DNA from: Artemisia argyi
Taxonomy: Eukaryota > Streptophyta > Magnoliopsida > Asterales > Asteraceae
DNA: 64,000 bases
Direction of reading: 5' to 3'
Assembly: GCA_030686995.1 (NCBI GenBank)
Contig: CM060684.1
Location: 6,469,897 to 6,533,896, forward strand
Both the position numbers and the translations under genes were made by a program. Below, one piece after another: positions 1-10,944 of the stretch (within the stretch, counting starts at the first letter, position 1; each line of letters opens with the position of its first letter). The notes below the pieces were generated by a model that was given only the letters and a program-made list of their open reading frames with translations, did not search any database and was not told where the DNA came from.

Positions 1-784
1 ATCTGAATTTATGTCCCATAAACTTGACAGGTCTATTTCTTTCTTTTGATTACAAAGCTGGTAACACTCATTCTTGTTAGTAACATAGAGTTCCGCATAA
101 ATCTCAATGAAGTAAGAGAATGAAACCGAACAACCAGAACCGGGATTGCCAAGAAATACAAACCCCCTATCGGGATGCTTTATCGGATTACGCCAATCAT
201 GGTTGAATAAAGGAACATGAGTAACGTCTGTCTCAAAGAAGTGAGACCGGGACGGTGCAATCTTGTCCGATACTGAAATTAGCCCAAATAGCTCACCCTC
301 TTCATCAAACCATAGTGGTGTTTGAGGTACGGTATAAAAAGAGACCATCTCAAATCGGAAATTTCTGGTTGGATCGCTGATGAAAATCAAAAGAGCAACC
401 ACAAATTAGGAAAACAAAACACTTACAACTAGAGATAACTATATACAATACTAGTAACATGAAAAACAAGACAGATTATATATGTTGATCAAGTGAGTAA
501 ATTTGTTATATAAATAATTTTGATTTTATTATTTATATGCTAGATTAAAATTAGAGAGTACAAAATGACCCAGCCTTTAATGGAAAGGTGCAATACTCCA
601 TGCAAACAACCCTATATTTGACTTAAATTGCATGAAATGAAATAAACTTGGTATAGAAAATATCATTGCTTTTCAATATAAAAACCAGTAGTTACCTAGC
701 ATTTACACCAATCGGTCGTTCAACGTCGGGACATTGTAATCCCGATAGCAGTTGGGTCATTGATAACCCAAATAACGAGGATTT
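1..784 (-). other. C-terminal extra domain fused to the ArgRS-like protein
   Basis: Exon 20 (784-696, 29 codons plus 2 bases) and exon 21 (376-1, running off the window) join with matching phase directly after the last DALR residues, where normal ArgRS ends with a few residues and a stop. The translated part has the pattern LFGLISVSD, then LFNHDW, GFVFLGNPGSG, and FIEIYAELYV. This alternation of strands and turns resembles the beta-sandwich domain of DUF6598 / jasmonate-induced-protein type. That assignment is from memory of the pattern and is tentative. No stop codon is seen, so the true C-terminus lies outside the window. Confidence 0.5.
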
Positions 785-3700
785 CTACACAAAAGAGGTT
801 AAAAACTGGTTATACAATGTGGAATTCTGGCTAACTTTTTTATAGGCCATAAGGTAGTCTGATGACCTGAGAAACCAAATTAATAGAAGAGTCTACTATA
901 TAATGCATACCGGAAGGATCCCCAAAAGATGAAAGCATTTTTCTATTACCACTGCAGTTGCCTCATACAGCAATAATGTGCTTGTCTCCGCAACAAAGCC
1001 ATCCTGCCAAAACTTTTAAAGTTATGCTAAATCCCAACATAAATAATCACGTCTTTCTAAAATTAAATAAGTTTTTGGATTATTAACTAGGTTTAAGACA
1101 ACCAGAAATTAGCAATACTTTCAAAATTACATTATCGACACAGAAATCGTCACGTTTACCTTTTTTTTAATGTTAAAGATTAGATACTTTTAATATAAGT
1201 TAACTTTGGTTTAAGAGAATCGGAAATTAAATTCAGTATTGTATGAGAAAAACCATATGCAAGTAAACATACCTTGCACACCGAGGAATGGTAAGTCTTA
1301 AATTCATTACATAAATCGTATAGGTATCCACACAAGATGTGGGGCATGACAGATAAACAAGACTCTTCGAGAGCCTGGAAAGGAAAGTTAAAGAGTATTA
1401 ATGCAATAATATAACTTACATAATCATATTAACTATTAGGAAAATTTATAAAAATCAAACATTTCACTTCATCTTTGTCGTATACGCTTGTGAAATGTCT
1501 TCATTTAGGCAAGAAATTATTATTTTATATTCAACCCAAATGTTCGTGGCAAGTTAGAAACTGAACTAGTTTTTTTAATTGGTATACAGTAATTTTTTGT
1601 TTCATTATTCTCAAATTTTCCTTATCACGCTGCATATCATGGGTGGGACTAGATTAACTTAAATCAACCATACATTCAACAGCGTTTTAGAAGAAACTAT
1701 AATCTTTTAGAGTAACCTTGGGAAACAAAACCAAGTATTCACTTCTAACTATGTTCTAACTTCAACTAGGGTTATGTACGTTCATAATATTAAAAGTTAA
1801 TTGCAATATTGTCTTACCTCAGTAAATTCGAGTAAATGGAATCCCAACACTCGCGCTTCACCTGTCTCCCATCCTTTATCTTTCTCCAATATCAACTTTG
1901 AAGCCTGTTGCAAACATATACGGAGTATATTCGTTCTTATTATTCAAAATCGAGGAAGCAATAAAATTGGGTCCGAGATGAGAAACTTGTAACATTGAAC
2001 CGAAAAAAGAAAAAAAAAAAAAGCTTGCCTTCTTTAACTCATCGATATCTTTGCGACAATCATTGGTAATCCTATGAATTTGAGCTCGTGTATTAAGTAG
2101 ATATACGAACGTATTTTGCTATTTATCAAAGAATTTGGGAAGATAATGAGAATACAATATACAATAAAGCATAACATCATTTGTAGCGGAAGAACATCAT
2201 AAAAATACCTTCTTATTAAACATCCAATTGCCAAACTGGCAAACGGCCAATCTATGGTTCATCAAAGATGTATACCTGTTAAGAACACAAAACGCAAAGC
2301 ATTAAATATGAATAAGTACGAAACTTGACCTAAAAGTAGGTAATCTCATTTTATGAGTATAATGGGTTAAACTTAATATATAAAACTTCGGAAATAAATA
2401 TTTGATTACAGCAAGTTCGAAGGTAATTAACATCTACCACTCGACTCGTATTATTAATACTGATAAATGCATTACCTTAAGACACAATCTGAAATTGCTT
2501 CGACACTATACCCAAGCAACTTAGCAGCCTCGCCTTATAAGGGGGGGAAGGGGGGGGGGGGGGGGGGGGGGGGGGGAAGTGAAATTCAGCTATTTTAAAA
2601 TCGATCCCATTGGAAATGGACTAATAATTAGGGATATGTTTTATCTCTAAAGGGTTAAGAAAACTAAAAAGAAACAAGTCAAACATGTTGAAAGCTAGAT
2701 TGCTTTATGAAAGGAAGTTGAGTGATTTTTGTAACAAAATTATTATTGGTAATCACATGATTTTTTCACGAAACTAAAAAATAAATGAACAATGTCTTGT
2801 ATACCTTTTGACACCTCCAAACAATGTTCAGCGAAGAGAATACTATCCAATCTGAAACGGCAAGTTTGGTATCCAGCATATCTTGTTCTAGGGGGTTTGT
2901 TCCTATCACTTGGGATCCACTCTTCAAGTTTAGCAGCCTGGAAAAAAAGATAAGTATTAAATTTCTCATCTTTATTTTGAACATGTTATAAGTTATGTTG
3001 CTGTGTGAAAGTTACTTACAGATAAGCACATTTCAATATACACTTGTTTCCGTACAGGAGTCAAGTATACTATCGAATCTGCTTTGTGCTTGTGAAGTCC
3101 ATGCCTACATATGACAGAAGTTTACAATTTACAATAGATTAACAGGAAAAACAAATCTATTGCTAGCCAATTGATATATATGTTTTGATAAACTTAGCAA
3201 GTAAAGTACCACAAAGCAAAGATATCTTTGTAAGCATTTTCGAAATCTCTCTTCGGAAGAATAAAAGGCACTCTTCCTTTTGTCACCACCTCTCCGTTTC
3301 TTTCTTCCCATGGAAACCATTTATTCAGTATTTCTGAAGCCCAAACACCATCCGACTGAAAACAGGCAGAAAATGTAATTCATATAATATATATATAGAT
3401 GTAAATAGAAAACAATTTAATATAACAAGGATGAATATGTACTTCACTAGATTTGAGCCCATCCATAGGATGACCGATGGTTGCATCAACTTTTGAATAC
3501 TCAAGTATACTCATTAGCGTGTATCGAATGGGGAGCATTCGAATAAGATCCATAGCCATTTCCTCGTCCAATGAGGGATGGGCTACTATTACCCTTTCTA
3601 CAGGAAGTTCTGGAGCCCATGTGTCTAAACCATCTTTTAGCATATTATGAATGCTCTGCAAGGAATCAAGAAGAATCTAAATGAAAATTGCATTTCATGT

Positions 3701-5624
3701 TTTAAAAGAGTTGGAAAAGGAAAAAAAAATACCTTAGCAATCCATTTCCCTGATAACTTTATAGTTACAAAACCAAGCTCGTTTATGGAGGGTCTTCTCG
3801 TTATCATGTCATATGCTTCCTCTGGAAACTTTTCTTTGATTTGCTATAATAATATAAACGACACGAAACATATAATCACAGTTAAAAAAAATTCTAGTAT
3901 ATTCAAAAACCATGATTGACAATGAAAAAAAAATACCTCCCCAACATATTTTGGTCCTTCATCTACTGATTGGCTTGATTTTGGGTAATCTATTAATTCG
4001 GCCCATATCCACAAGGCATTTTGACTGTCATTATTCACAAAAAAAAACTAAATGTATATATTACATACCAAATAAAGTAAAAACGCACAAAGATATATCA
4101 GAAGCAACACATACCATTCGTAAAGGCCAGGCTCCCCTTTATAAGTATATATCCTATGCTCTTGTATTTTCAGTACTTTTTGCTTTATTTCTCTTTGAAG
4201 ACGTATCATTGCAATTTCAAATGGCTTTGTGACTTCTTCTTGAAGGCTCCATCTTTTACGTTCCTATATCACAAAACAAGTGCCATGAGCTTAACAGTTT
4301 GTGTGTATATATATTAATTTAAATATTATTTATGAAAACAATAATAATGTGGATGTTAATTATCGACTTACATCAGGAGCTAGGATTCTTGCTGTAGAAT
4401 GTGCGCGCAATCTCTTATGTTGCTGTATTAGAAAATCAGTGCCATGAGCTTAACAGTGTAAATTCATATTAAAATAAATAAATAAATAAATAAAACAACT
4501 AATATAATTACATTAGTAGCTGTGTTGTTTGATGTAGGAAGTGTCCACTCTGTGAGATATGTATTAGATACCTGTATTACGAAACCAGTACCATCATCCT
4601 AACTGTGTAAATTTATATATAATAGAAAAACATTATATTGTGAACGTTGATAATAGACTTACTTGAGGAGGATCATCAAGTGCGATAAATGGAGTCTTTA
4701 CAAAACGTGCCCAATCTATCAATCTCTTGCGTTCCTGTATTACAAGACCAGTGACATCATCTTAACTATGTAAATTCTATAATGTAATTATGGGTTGTTG
4801 TGTTCCAGTGGTTCAATAATTAGTCTTGGTCGTTACATGATCATGGATTTGAGGCCAGGATTTAAGGTAAGTGTTTGTTATTTAAAAAAACCATATAGCC
4901 ACAAATAGTTTTTTTTTTGGTAATAAGGCTAATAATCCTAATTTCTTCCATTTGCTCAATTCGACAGACATTAATTTGCTGTTTTGTAGAACTGAAAATA
5001 CAAAATGGGCTACAGACACTGAAGGTGCTATGGAAGACAACCATGTAAAGAACACCAAAGGTGTTACCAATGTAAGCAAAGATAACAACAACAAAATATT
5101 TTACGGTAAGTCGGCAACCAAGTCCTTGATTTATTTTTTGATGTAATTTTCTTAAACCTTTGCAATGATATTGACGAGATAACAAAGTATTGCAAGAACA
5201 TACATGAAAGTCTTCCAAAAGATGAACGGTTAGGTTAATAATAGACTTACATCAGGATCTGCCATTTTTCGTGCTTCAGCATATGCCCACATCAAAAATT
5301 TCGTACGTTGCTGTATTATAGAAACTGGTGTCATCGTGTGTAAATTTATATATATAAAAAACATGATATTGTGTACAGTAATAGACTTACGTGAGGAGTT
5401 GATGTATCACGTATCCACTTCTGTATTTAAAAAAAAAAAAAATAAATAAAAAAAAAAAAAAAAAAAAAAAAAATAAGTGTAAATTTTTATATAAAAAATA
5501 AAAAATGATAATTTGGACGTTGACAATATAGCCTTACAAATTCGTCAGGTATTGGCGTACGAGGTGTTGTCATGTAAGGTTTGATTTTTGATGTACAAGG
5601 TGTTGATATATTCTCCCCTCCCAT
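1..5624 (-). CDS. Divergent arginyl-tRNA synthetase-like pseudoenzyme, 21 exons, with extra N- and C-terminal regions (3' end outside window)
   Basis: Minus-strand exons, 5' to 3': 5624-5538, 5420-5391, 5310-5251, 4734-4663, 4571-4512, 4422-4372, 4263-4115, 4024-3937, 3843-3733, 3655-3443, 3355-3210, 3104-3020, 2937-2805, 2533-2476, 2275-2209, 2118-2029, 1904-1818, 1374-1273, 1003-911, 784-696, 376-1. Together they give 749 codons without a stop, and every junction phase fits. Introns are GT-AG except one GC-AG donor after 2029. From exon 7 the protein follows plant cytosolic ArgRS: N-terminal additional domain (GLYECQNALW, KWIAK, DGLDTWAP), a remnant of the catalytic fold, then the DALR anticodon-binding domain (KDIDELKK, EATAVVIEKCFHLLGI). 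The HIGH signature position reads AMDL, and roughly 100 residues of the catalytic core plus the KMSK-equivalent loop are lost or altered, so aminoacylation is unlikely. Exons 20-21 add a domain absent from ordinary ArgRS. The full reading frame suggests selection; regulation or tRNA binding are only guesses. Confidence 0.85.
2541..2576. repeat. Poly-G tract (7 G, AA, 27 G) beside a splice acceptor
   Basis: On the coding (minus) strand this is a long C run that forms the polypyrimidine tract immediately upstream of the acceptor ttataag of exon 14 (2,533-2,476). Its length is likely variable between individuals or sequencing runs. Confidence 0.9.
4372..5420 (-). repeat. Serially duplicated small exons with matching introns (N-terminal extension of the ArgRS-like gene)
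   Basis: Exons 2-6 (10, 20, 24, 20 and 17 codons) all begin and end in phase 0. Several peptides start Q/E-R-K-(R/F)-L or a close variant and end with a D/P-rich motif (ADPD, DDPPQ, APD, STPH). Exon 7 also opens with ERKRW. The surrounding introns are copies of one another: on the plus strand most acceptor sides read ctgtatta..aaaccagtg followed by gtaaattta, and donor sides read aatagactta(c). The unit is about 140-160 bp, except that 4,790-5,235 carries extra sequence. This is exon-plus-intron tandem duplication read directly from the sequence. The role of the added segment is unknown. Confidence 0.8.
4790..5235. other. Extra sequence inside one intron of the ArgRS-like gene
   Basis: This stretch interrupts the otherwise regular exon-intron repeat between exons 3 and 4. 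It begins near the phrase gttgttgtgttccagtgg and ends just before the standard donor sequence of exon 3. It holds short open frames on both strands, none recognisable. It may be an insertion or a decayed further exon unit; no terminal repeats were found. Confidence 0.35.
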
Positions 5625-5712
5625 TGCAACGATTTGTAGATAAACAGAGGAGACGACGAGGCGAGCTTCTCTAATTGACAAGTAATATAAGATGACAATA
5701 TATATATAAGGT
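5625..5712 (-). promoter_or_regulatory. TATA-like core promoter of the ArgRS-like gene
   Basis: On the minus strand a TATATATATA stretch at about 5,698-5,708 lies some 75-85 bases upstream of the ATG at 5,624. That would leave a 5' leader of about 50 bases. No upstream ATG was seen between it and the start. The start codon choice rests on this spacing and on the immediately following open exon with a good donor. Confidence 0.45.
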
Positions 5713-6184
5713 GACACCGACCGACTTATTGAAATTAGGGATTTGTATATAATTTAAGAATTTCGTATCTTTCTTAATTTAATACTAGTACTGTAGTATT
5801 TGTTGTTAACTCAAAGAAAGTACAACAAAGTATCTTTTATATAATACAATAAAACCCTTATTTGGAATTTTTCATTTCAAAAAAATACATTCATACCTTA
5901 TTTAGTAATAATTTTATTTTTTAAAACAATGTTATTTTCTTATTAAGTAATATTTTATATTTATCTATAACACAAGTAGAAGATAAATACAAAAAATATA
6001 GATAAGATGTAATTAATAATAGGATTAAAATTTTTAAATAATTATCTTTAATAATAAAAAAAACTATAATTAAACATCATAAATCAAACAAAACAAAGAT
6101 TAAATTATTTGTTTTTTAATAAATAAAAATATATGATTCAAAATTTTTTTAAAAAACCCGCGCGTGCGCGGGCATTATAACTAG
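5713..6184 (+). mobile_element. AT-rich segment ending in a Helitron-type 3' terminus
   Basis: The block ends with a perfect 7-bp stem CCCGCGC/GCGCGGG (6,157-6,163 and 6,166-6,172), then 8 bases and CTAG at 6,181-6,184 followed by T. This matches the known Helitron 3' structure: a GC-rich hairpin about 10 bases before CTRR, inserted before T. No 5' TC terminus was located and no Rep/helicase is present. The element could extend left to include the ArgRS-like gene, but that is not shown. Confidence 0.6.
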
Positions 6185-6384
6185 TGTTCCTTGTAGTACT
6201 TTTGTTTATGCCACATGTTGAAAATCACTTGTTGCAAACAGATTCTTTTGTTAAACTTGATGCGGTTGCATCTTCGGCACGTGAAAGGCGTCTTTATTGG
6301 TTGATTTTTTTATTACTAATATATTTATTGGGTGTTTATAAAAGAGAAAAACTAGTGGTTATAGCAACCTTATAACGTCACTTT
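6185..6384. other. Unassigned sequence with a short open frame
   Basis: A plus-strand frame of about 60 codons (to 6,375) has a hydrophobic beginning and end and a more ordinary middle (LLQTDSFVKLDAVAS). It has no recognisable domain. It could be an exon fragment; evidence for a gene is weak. Confidence 0.25.
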
Positions 6385-6736
6385 CACTCTGTTCCCGAGT
6401 ATAAAACGGAGAGAAGAGAAATGAAGAGATGAAAACGGAGAGAAGAGAAATGAAGAGATGAAAAAAGAGAGAAAAGAAGAAGAGTGGAAATTTTTTTGAT
6501 TTTTAATCTTATGTTCCCGAGTTGGAAAGAAAAGAAAAGAGATGTTAGCAAAAAAGGCTTTAAAATCACCTTCTCTCCGAATCATCCCAATTTGGGAAGA
6601 AGATTAGGAGAGAAGTTTTGGCATAATTTCCTCTTCTCTTCTCTTCTTTTCAGAAAAAACTCGGGAATGCAATCTTTTCTGAATTTCCTCTCTACTTCTT
6701 TTCTTTTCTCTCCAAATAAAACTCGGGAACAGAGTG
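6385..6736. mobile_element. Foldback MITE with 16-bp perfect terminal inverted repeats
   Basis: CACTCTGTTCCCGAGT at 6,385-6,400 is perfectly inverted at 6,721-6,736. The two halves are purine-rich (GAGAGAAGAGAAA) and pyrimidine-rich mirror images, with further internal copies of TTCCCGAGTT. Flanking TTT on both sides could be a 3-bp target duplication. A CACT start with 3-bp duplication would suit the CACTA superfamily, but this is tentative. Confidence 0.7.
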
Positions 6737-6779
6737 TTTGTGATATCAGTTTTATTTTTAGACCATATACTTGTTGCGA

Positions 6780-7390
6780 AAAGATCCGTGTAGAACCAAT
6801 TTTTAGCATAAAATCAATCAAGCAATCTTAGTCACTAATTTTTTTTTATCAAAATTAAAAAAATAAACTTTCACCCTTTTTTTAAAAATTAAATATCTCG
6901 CAAACCGTAAATCGTTACACGAAAAAAAAAATATCATCGCGACGAGAATTAAATTATCTTTTTATAGACATGCATTGTTATATACTTTCGACGAACTTTT
7001 TTTTTTCAAAATTTCCGCCCAGGAAAATCATATATGATTTGTAAAAATCATACGTGATTCGTTAAAATCAAATCATATGTGATTTTAACGAATAATATAT
7101 AATTTTTACAAATCATATATGATTCGTAAGAATCATATGTGATTTGTAAAAATCAAATCATATATGATTTTTCTGGGTGAAAATTAAAAAAAAAAAAAAT
7201 CGTCGAAAAAAAAAGTTCGTCGAACGTATATAACAATGCATGTCTATAGAAAGATGATTTAATTTTCGCCGCGATGGTATTTTTTGTAGCTTGAAGATTT
7301 ACCGTTTACAAGATATATTATTTTAAAAAAAATGTGAAAAATATAAATGGGTGGCTATGATTAGTTAATAGGTTCTATTTCATGGATCTC
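6780..7390. mobile_element. Large foldback element with inverted repeats of about 250 bp
   Basis: Outer ends read GATCCGTGTAGAACCAAT (6,783) and, inverted, GATCCATGAAATAGAACC (ending 7,388). Inner arms around 6,900-7,020 and 7,190-7,320 are inverted copies (for example gacatgcattgttatata against tatataacaatgcatgtc). The centre is filled with repeated AATCATATATGATT palindromes. There is no coding capacity. The structure suits a MULE-like MITE or foldback transposon. Confidence 0.65.
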
Positions 7391-7690
7391 AACTCTATGC
7401 TTGTTACGGTGATCTTACTGATGAACCAACCTTTAAGAAATAAATAAATAAAATAATTTTATTAATAATTTAAAGACATTATACATATAAATCATCCAAA
7501 AAATGGCGTGTTAGGTAATGATTGGTAAATTTTATTATAGTTTTTCTCTTTTCTCTCTGATTAAATCACTCACCGACTAGCACATCATTATTTTGTAAGA
7601 GTTTTTATGAGTTTTTTTTAGGTTGTATCAAAACTCTATAAACATTAACGATAGTTAGTGGTATAAACAAATATTATTCCCTCCCTTCGT
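7391..7690. other. AT-rich intergenic sequence
   Basis: No open frame, terminal repeat or known motif was seen here. Confidence 0.4.
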
Positions 7691-8709
7691 AAGAGAAGTC
7701 TGCTGAGTGGTTACCATTCATTAGTCGTATTCTAAATGGAGCCAAATTTTTTTTTAGCTGAGCCGATAGTTTTTCCCGATTTCACCGCCCCATTATTGTT
7801 GATACAAAAGTTGGGTTTACCTAGTTTAGGCTCTTGCTTTCATACCAATTCGCTCTTAATGCTTGTGAACCTGTTCACTAAGAAAATAAACAACACCGTT
7901 AGGCTTATCGAGGGATTGTCTCCCCCGATTAGACTCCGGCGTGAGAGTAAGTAATCGTTTTAAGGTTCTCGTAGAGAGTTAGGGTTTTATATCGTACCTT
8001 GAATGAGAATCGTATGATTCTATATATAGGGGCTAAGAAACCGTGTTTCTTGCTCCTTACTCTTCGCACGCGTAGTGCTTATCCGAGGTAAGGATATCTA
8101 TTCCATGAATAGATAATCCTTATCGTGTACCCGGTGGGTTTGATTGGGCATTGGGCTTTGTGAGCCCAAGGCCTTAATGCTTCGGCCCATACCATTGTCA
8201 TGGTAGCCCACCCGTGGTGGACTTAGGCGCGAGTAGTGTTTATCATTTGGGCTCGTGGCCCAAGTATATAGACTATACGTCATCATGTCCCCCCAGTCTA
8301 GTATGCGCGGCTCGTAGCCACGGATGCTAGACTTATGTACAGCGGGAAGCGTGGCGGGAAAAAGTGAATATTTCCCGCCAATAATTAGGAACAATGTATG
8401 AAGTCCCTAAATATCAAAGGTCGTGCTTCGAAAAATGGGGAGGGTGTCCACGTGTATCTCGTAAAACGGGAAAGTTGTTGTACTTGCATGTGTCCTAGCC
8501 AAACGATCTGTGAGTGGGATCCACGTGGCTTCCCTTTTTAGGGTTTGTGGTACTTATATAAGTACCGCCCCCTTTCATCTTCTATCACACAGTGATACCA
8601 TTTCTCCCATTCTAAAATTTTCACCAATCTTTTCTCCTTCGTTCTTTCAACCCTTGTTAGGTAATTGCGCGTGCGCACTTTAGGAATTTTGAAAAAATTC
8701 TATTTTAAA
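7690..8709 (+). promoter_or_regulatory. 5' non-coding region and promoter of a gypsy-associated gene
   Basis: This GC-richer stretch precedes the Transposase_28-like coding region. TTATATAAG at about 8,554-8,562 is a good TATA box. A pyrimidine-rich leader follows (cttctatcacac, tcttttctccttcgttc) up to the ATG at 8,710. It may be LTR or leader sequence of the parent retrotransposon; no matching second LTR was found. The open frame at 7,736-7,954 has no recognisable domain. Confidence 0.4.
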
Positions 8710-10527
8710 ATGGTGAAGCAATTAGAGGATTTTCTCTCCGCGATGAGTGAGGATGATGTGCGTCAGTTCGCCTCTGACTACTTCATTCCTTTCGACGTGC
8801 ATCCGGAGGCTCCCGATGCTAACGCGTGTATTGCCGATTTTCCCGCTGGGAAGATAGGTCTATACACGCGCTTTTTTGATTATGCAAATTATCGTATACC
8901 TATCTTCATGTTTCTCAGCGATTTGCTCCAGCATTATCAGCTGCACATATCGCAGCTGCACTGTCTAGGTGCGGCTAAGATAGCCAATTTTGAAATTAAT
9001 TGCCGTTTAATGGCCATCACTCCGACCGTAGATTTATTCCGCGCGTTCTACCATTCCACCTGGTCAAACGGGTGGGTTACCTTTGTCAAGCGCCCAGGGC
9101 CCTTGCAATGCTATACGGTGAAAGTAGACGCGTTGAGGAATTGGAGGGAATATTTTTTCTGGGTGGATGATGCGGTGTTTCCGTAGCGCTTTGGGTTTTA
9201 TATCCAACAAGCGCTGCCGAGGGATGAGCGTCCTATCCCTGGTTCGTACAGTGCCGCGGACGCGGATACCATTGATCAGAACCGTATGCCTATTAATTCC
9301 TATCCTGAGGAGTTTTTGGTGCATATGGGTCTGAGCCGAAATTATTTTGATGGCCTTGGCGAGGTTCCAACTTTTATTGGTGCGGACAATCAGGGTGGGT
9401 GCTCGTCCTTCTTGCATTTGTAAGTATGTCCTTTGTCTTATTTAAATAACTAAGTTGTCCTTGTTATTTGTCTTTGTTATGCGCAGAGATGGATCTGTTC
9501 TCATTTGTGAAGCTGAAGGAGCCTAAGCAAGCGACCATTGGGGTGCGCCTACTGAGGGAAGGCGAGCAACCTATATTGGAGGCTACAGTTGGGCACCTGA
9601 CTATTTATGGAGCTGCTAGTGGTCCTTCCGCAGCTGTACTTGTGCCGCCCGTGCAGAGCGTGGCTCCTCCTGTAGAGTCTGTGGATTTGGAGGAGGCGCA
9701 GGCTGATCTTCAGGGAGCATAGAGGTCTTGGAGGTTGGCGCGGAGAACTCGAAGTGCAAGGCAGAGGCTGGTAGCAGTGGCACCACCAAAAGGAGGCGTT
9801 ACGTGATTGCCGATGAGGAGTCGTCTGCTGAGGGTGAGGGAGTTGTTGCTGGTGCGGCTAAGGATGCTGCAGAAGCTTCCCCACCGCGGTAAGTACTTTC
9901 CTCTATGCTTTCCTTTATTTAATATAACTTGTCGTAACAATATCTAAGTTTTGCCTTTGATGCCTTTGTAGTGAGCCCGTTGAAGAGAAGGGTGATGCAT
10001 CTTTGGAGGGCGTGCACCCTACTCAGGAAGAGAGTGCAGATAGGGTAGCCAAAGTGGCTGAGGGCACTTCTGCGCAGGGGCTTCTGAAGGAGCTGGCTGT
10101 TACTGTTGAGCGCCAGGCTGAGCTTGTTGCTCGGTTAGGGGCGCAGCATATGGGGGAGAGCAGCTTGGTCGCGGAGAAAGACGCGGAGATTGAGCGTCTT
10201 CGTGCGCAACTAGGTGAAGCGCTAGCAGAGGCGGAGTCCGCCAAGGCGTATGCTGAGAAGATCGCTGGGGATAAGGTGAGTATGCTAGCCGACCTTAGGT
10301 ATGCGAGGGCTAAGCTTAATCAGATAAAGGCTAAAGCGACCTGGTCGGTGGCCTACCTTGATGGGAAGAGGGCTGAGCATCGTGCCAGCGTCCAGGAGTT
10401 CCAGGAGCGCATGGAGAAGATGATTGCGGTGCAAGAGGAGAAGCTGCGCGCCCTCAGTATAGAGTATGACGAGGAGCTGTATCCACACTTGATGTCTACC
10501 ATAGCAGAGCGTAGGTATGAGAAGCTG
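8710..10527 (+). pseudogene. Gypsy-associated Transposase_28-like (PF04195-type) protein, broken and truncated
   Basis: Exon 1 starts at the ATG at 8,710 (MVKQLEDF) and carries the conserved block of this plant family (LYTRFFDYANYRIPIFMF, QLHISQLHCLGAAK). An in-frame TAG at 9,184-9,186 breaks it, and the same frame continues to a donor at about 9,421. Exon 2 opens near 9,489 (MDLFSFVKL). The frame shifts near 9,720 and then reads a Lys/Arg cluster and acidic segment up to a donor at about 9,891. Exon 3 begins near 9,972 and forms a coiled coil (ERQAELVARL, EIERLRAQL). It stops abruptly at about 10,524, where LTR sequence of another element begins. Members of this family accompany non-autonomous gypsy elements; their function is unknown. 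With a nonsense codon, a frameshift and a truncation, this copy is dead. Confidence 0.75.
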
Positions 10528-10944
10528 CCAATATTTGAAACTCCAGGGACTAATTTCGTAAATTTCCAAAACTTTCCAATTTTTCACCAAAGGACTAAAT
10601 ATGACAACTTATGATTGTAAAAGGACCTCTGGTGATAATTGTCCATATTTGAATATCCAGGGACTAGTTTTGTCATTTTATGAAAGTTGGGGGACTGAAA
10701 CTGCCAATTTTGCAAACTTTGTGCGTTTTTCATTTGTTTTTGCTCATTTTGCATCTAAAACATATAAAACACAATTTTGAAATATTTTTAGTATTTTGAT
10801 GCATTTCTGAGTGTTTTTGTATGTTTTGCAGTTCATATTAGACCAAAAATGATGAGTGTTTGAGCACTCATCAATCCCCCACACTAAACTATTGCTAGTC
10901 CCTAGCAATACTGTTTTGAAAACTTGATGGATTTGAAAAACTCT

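Noticed and set aside
1801..5218. Many short plus- and minus-strand frames in 1.8-5.2 kb as separate small genes
   Set aside because: They overlap exons and introns of the ArgRS-like gene in other frames and lack features of their own.
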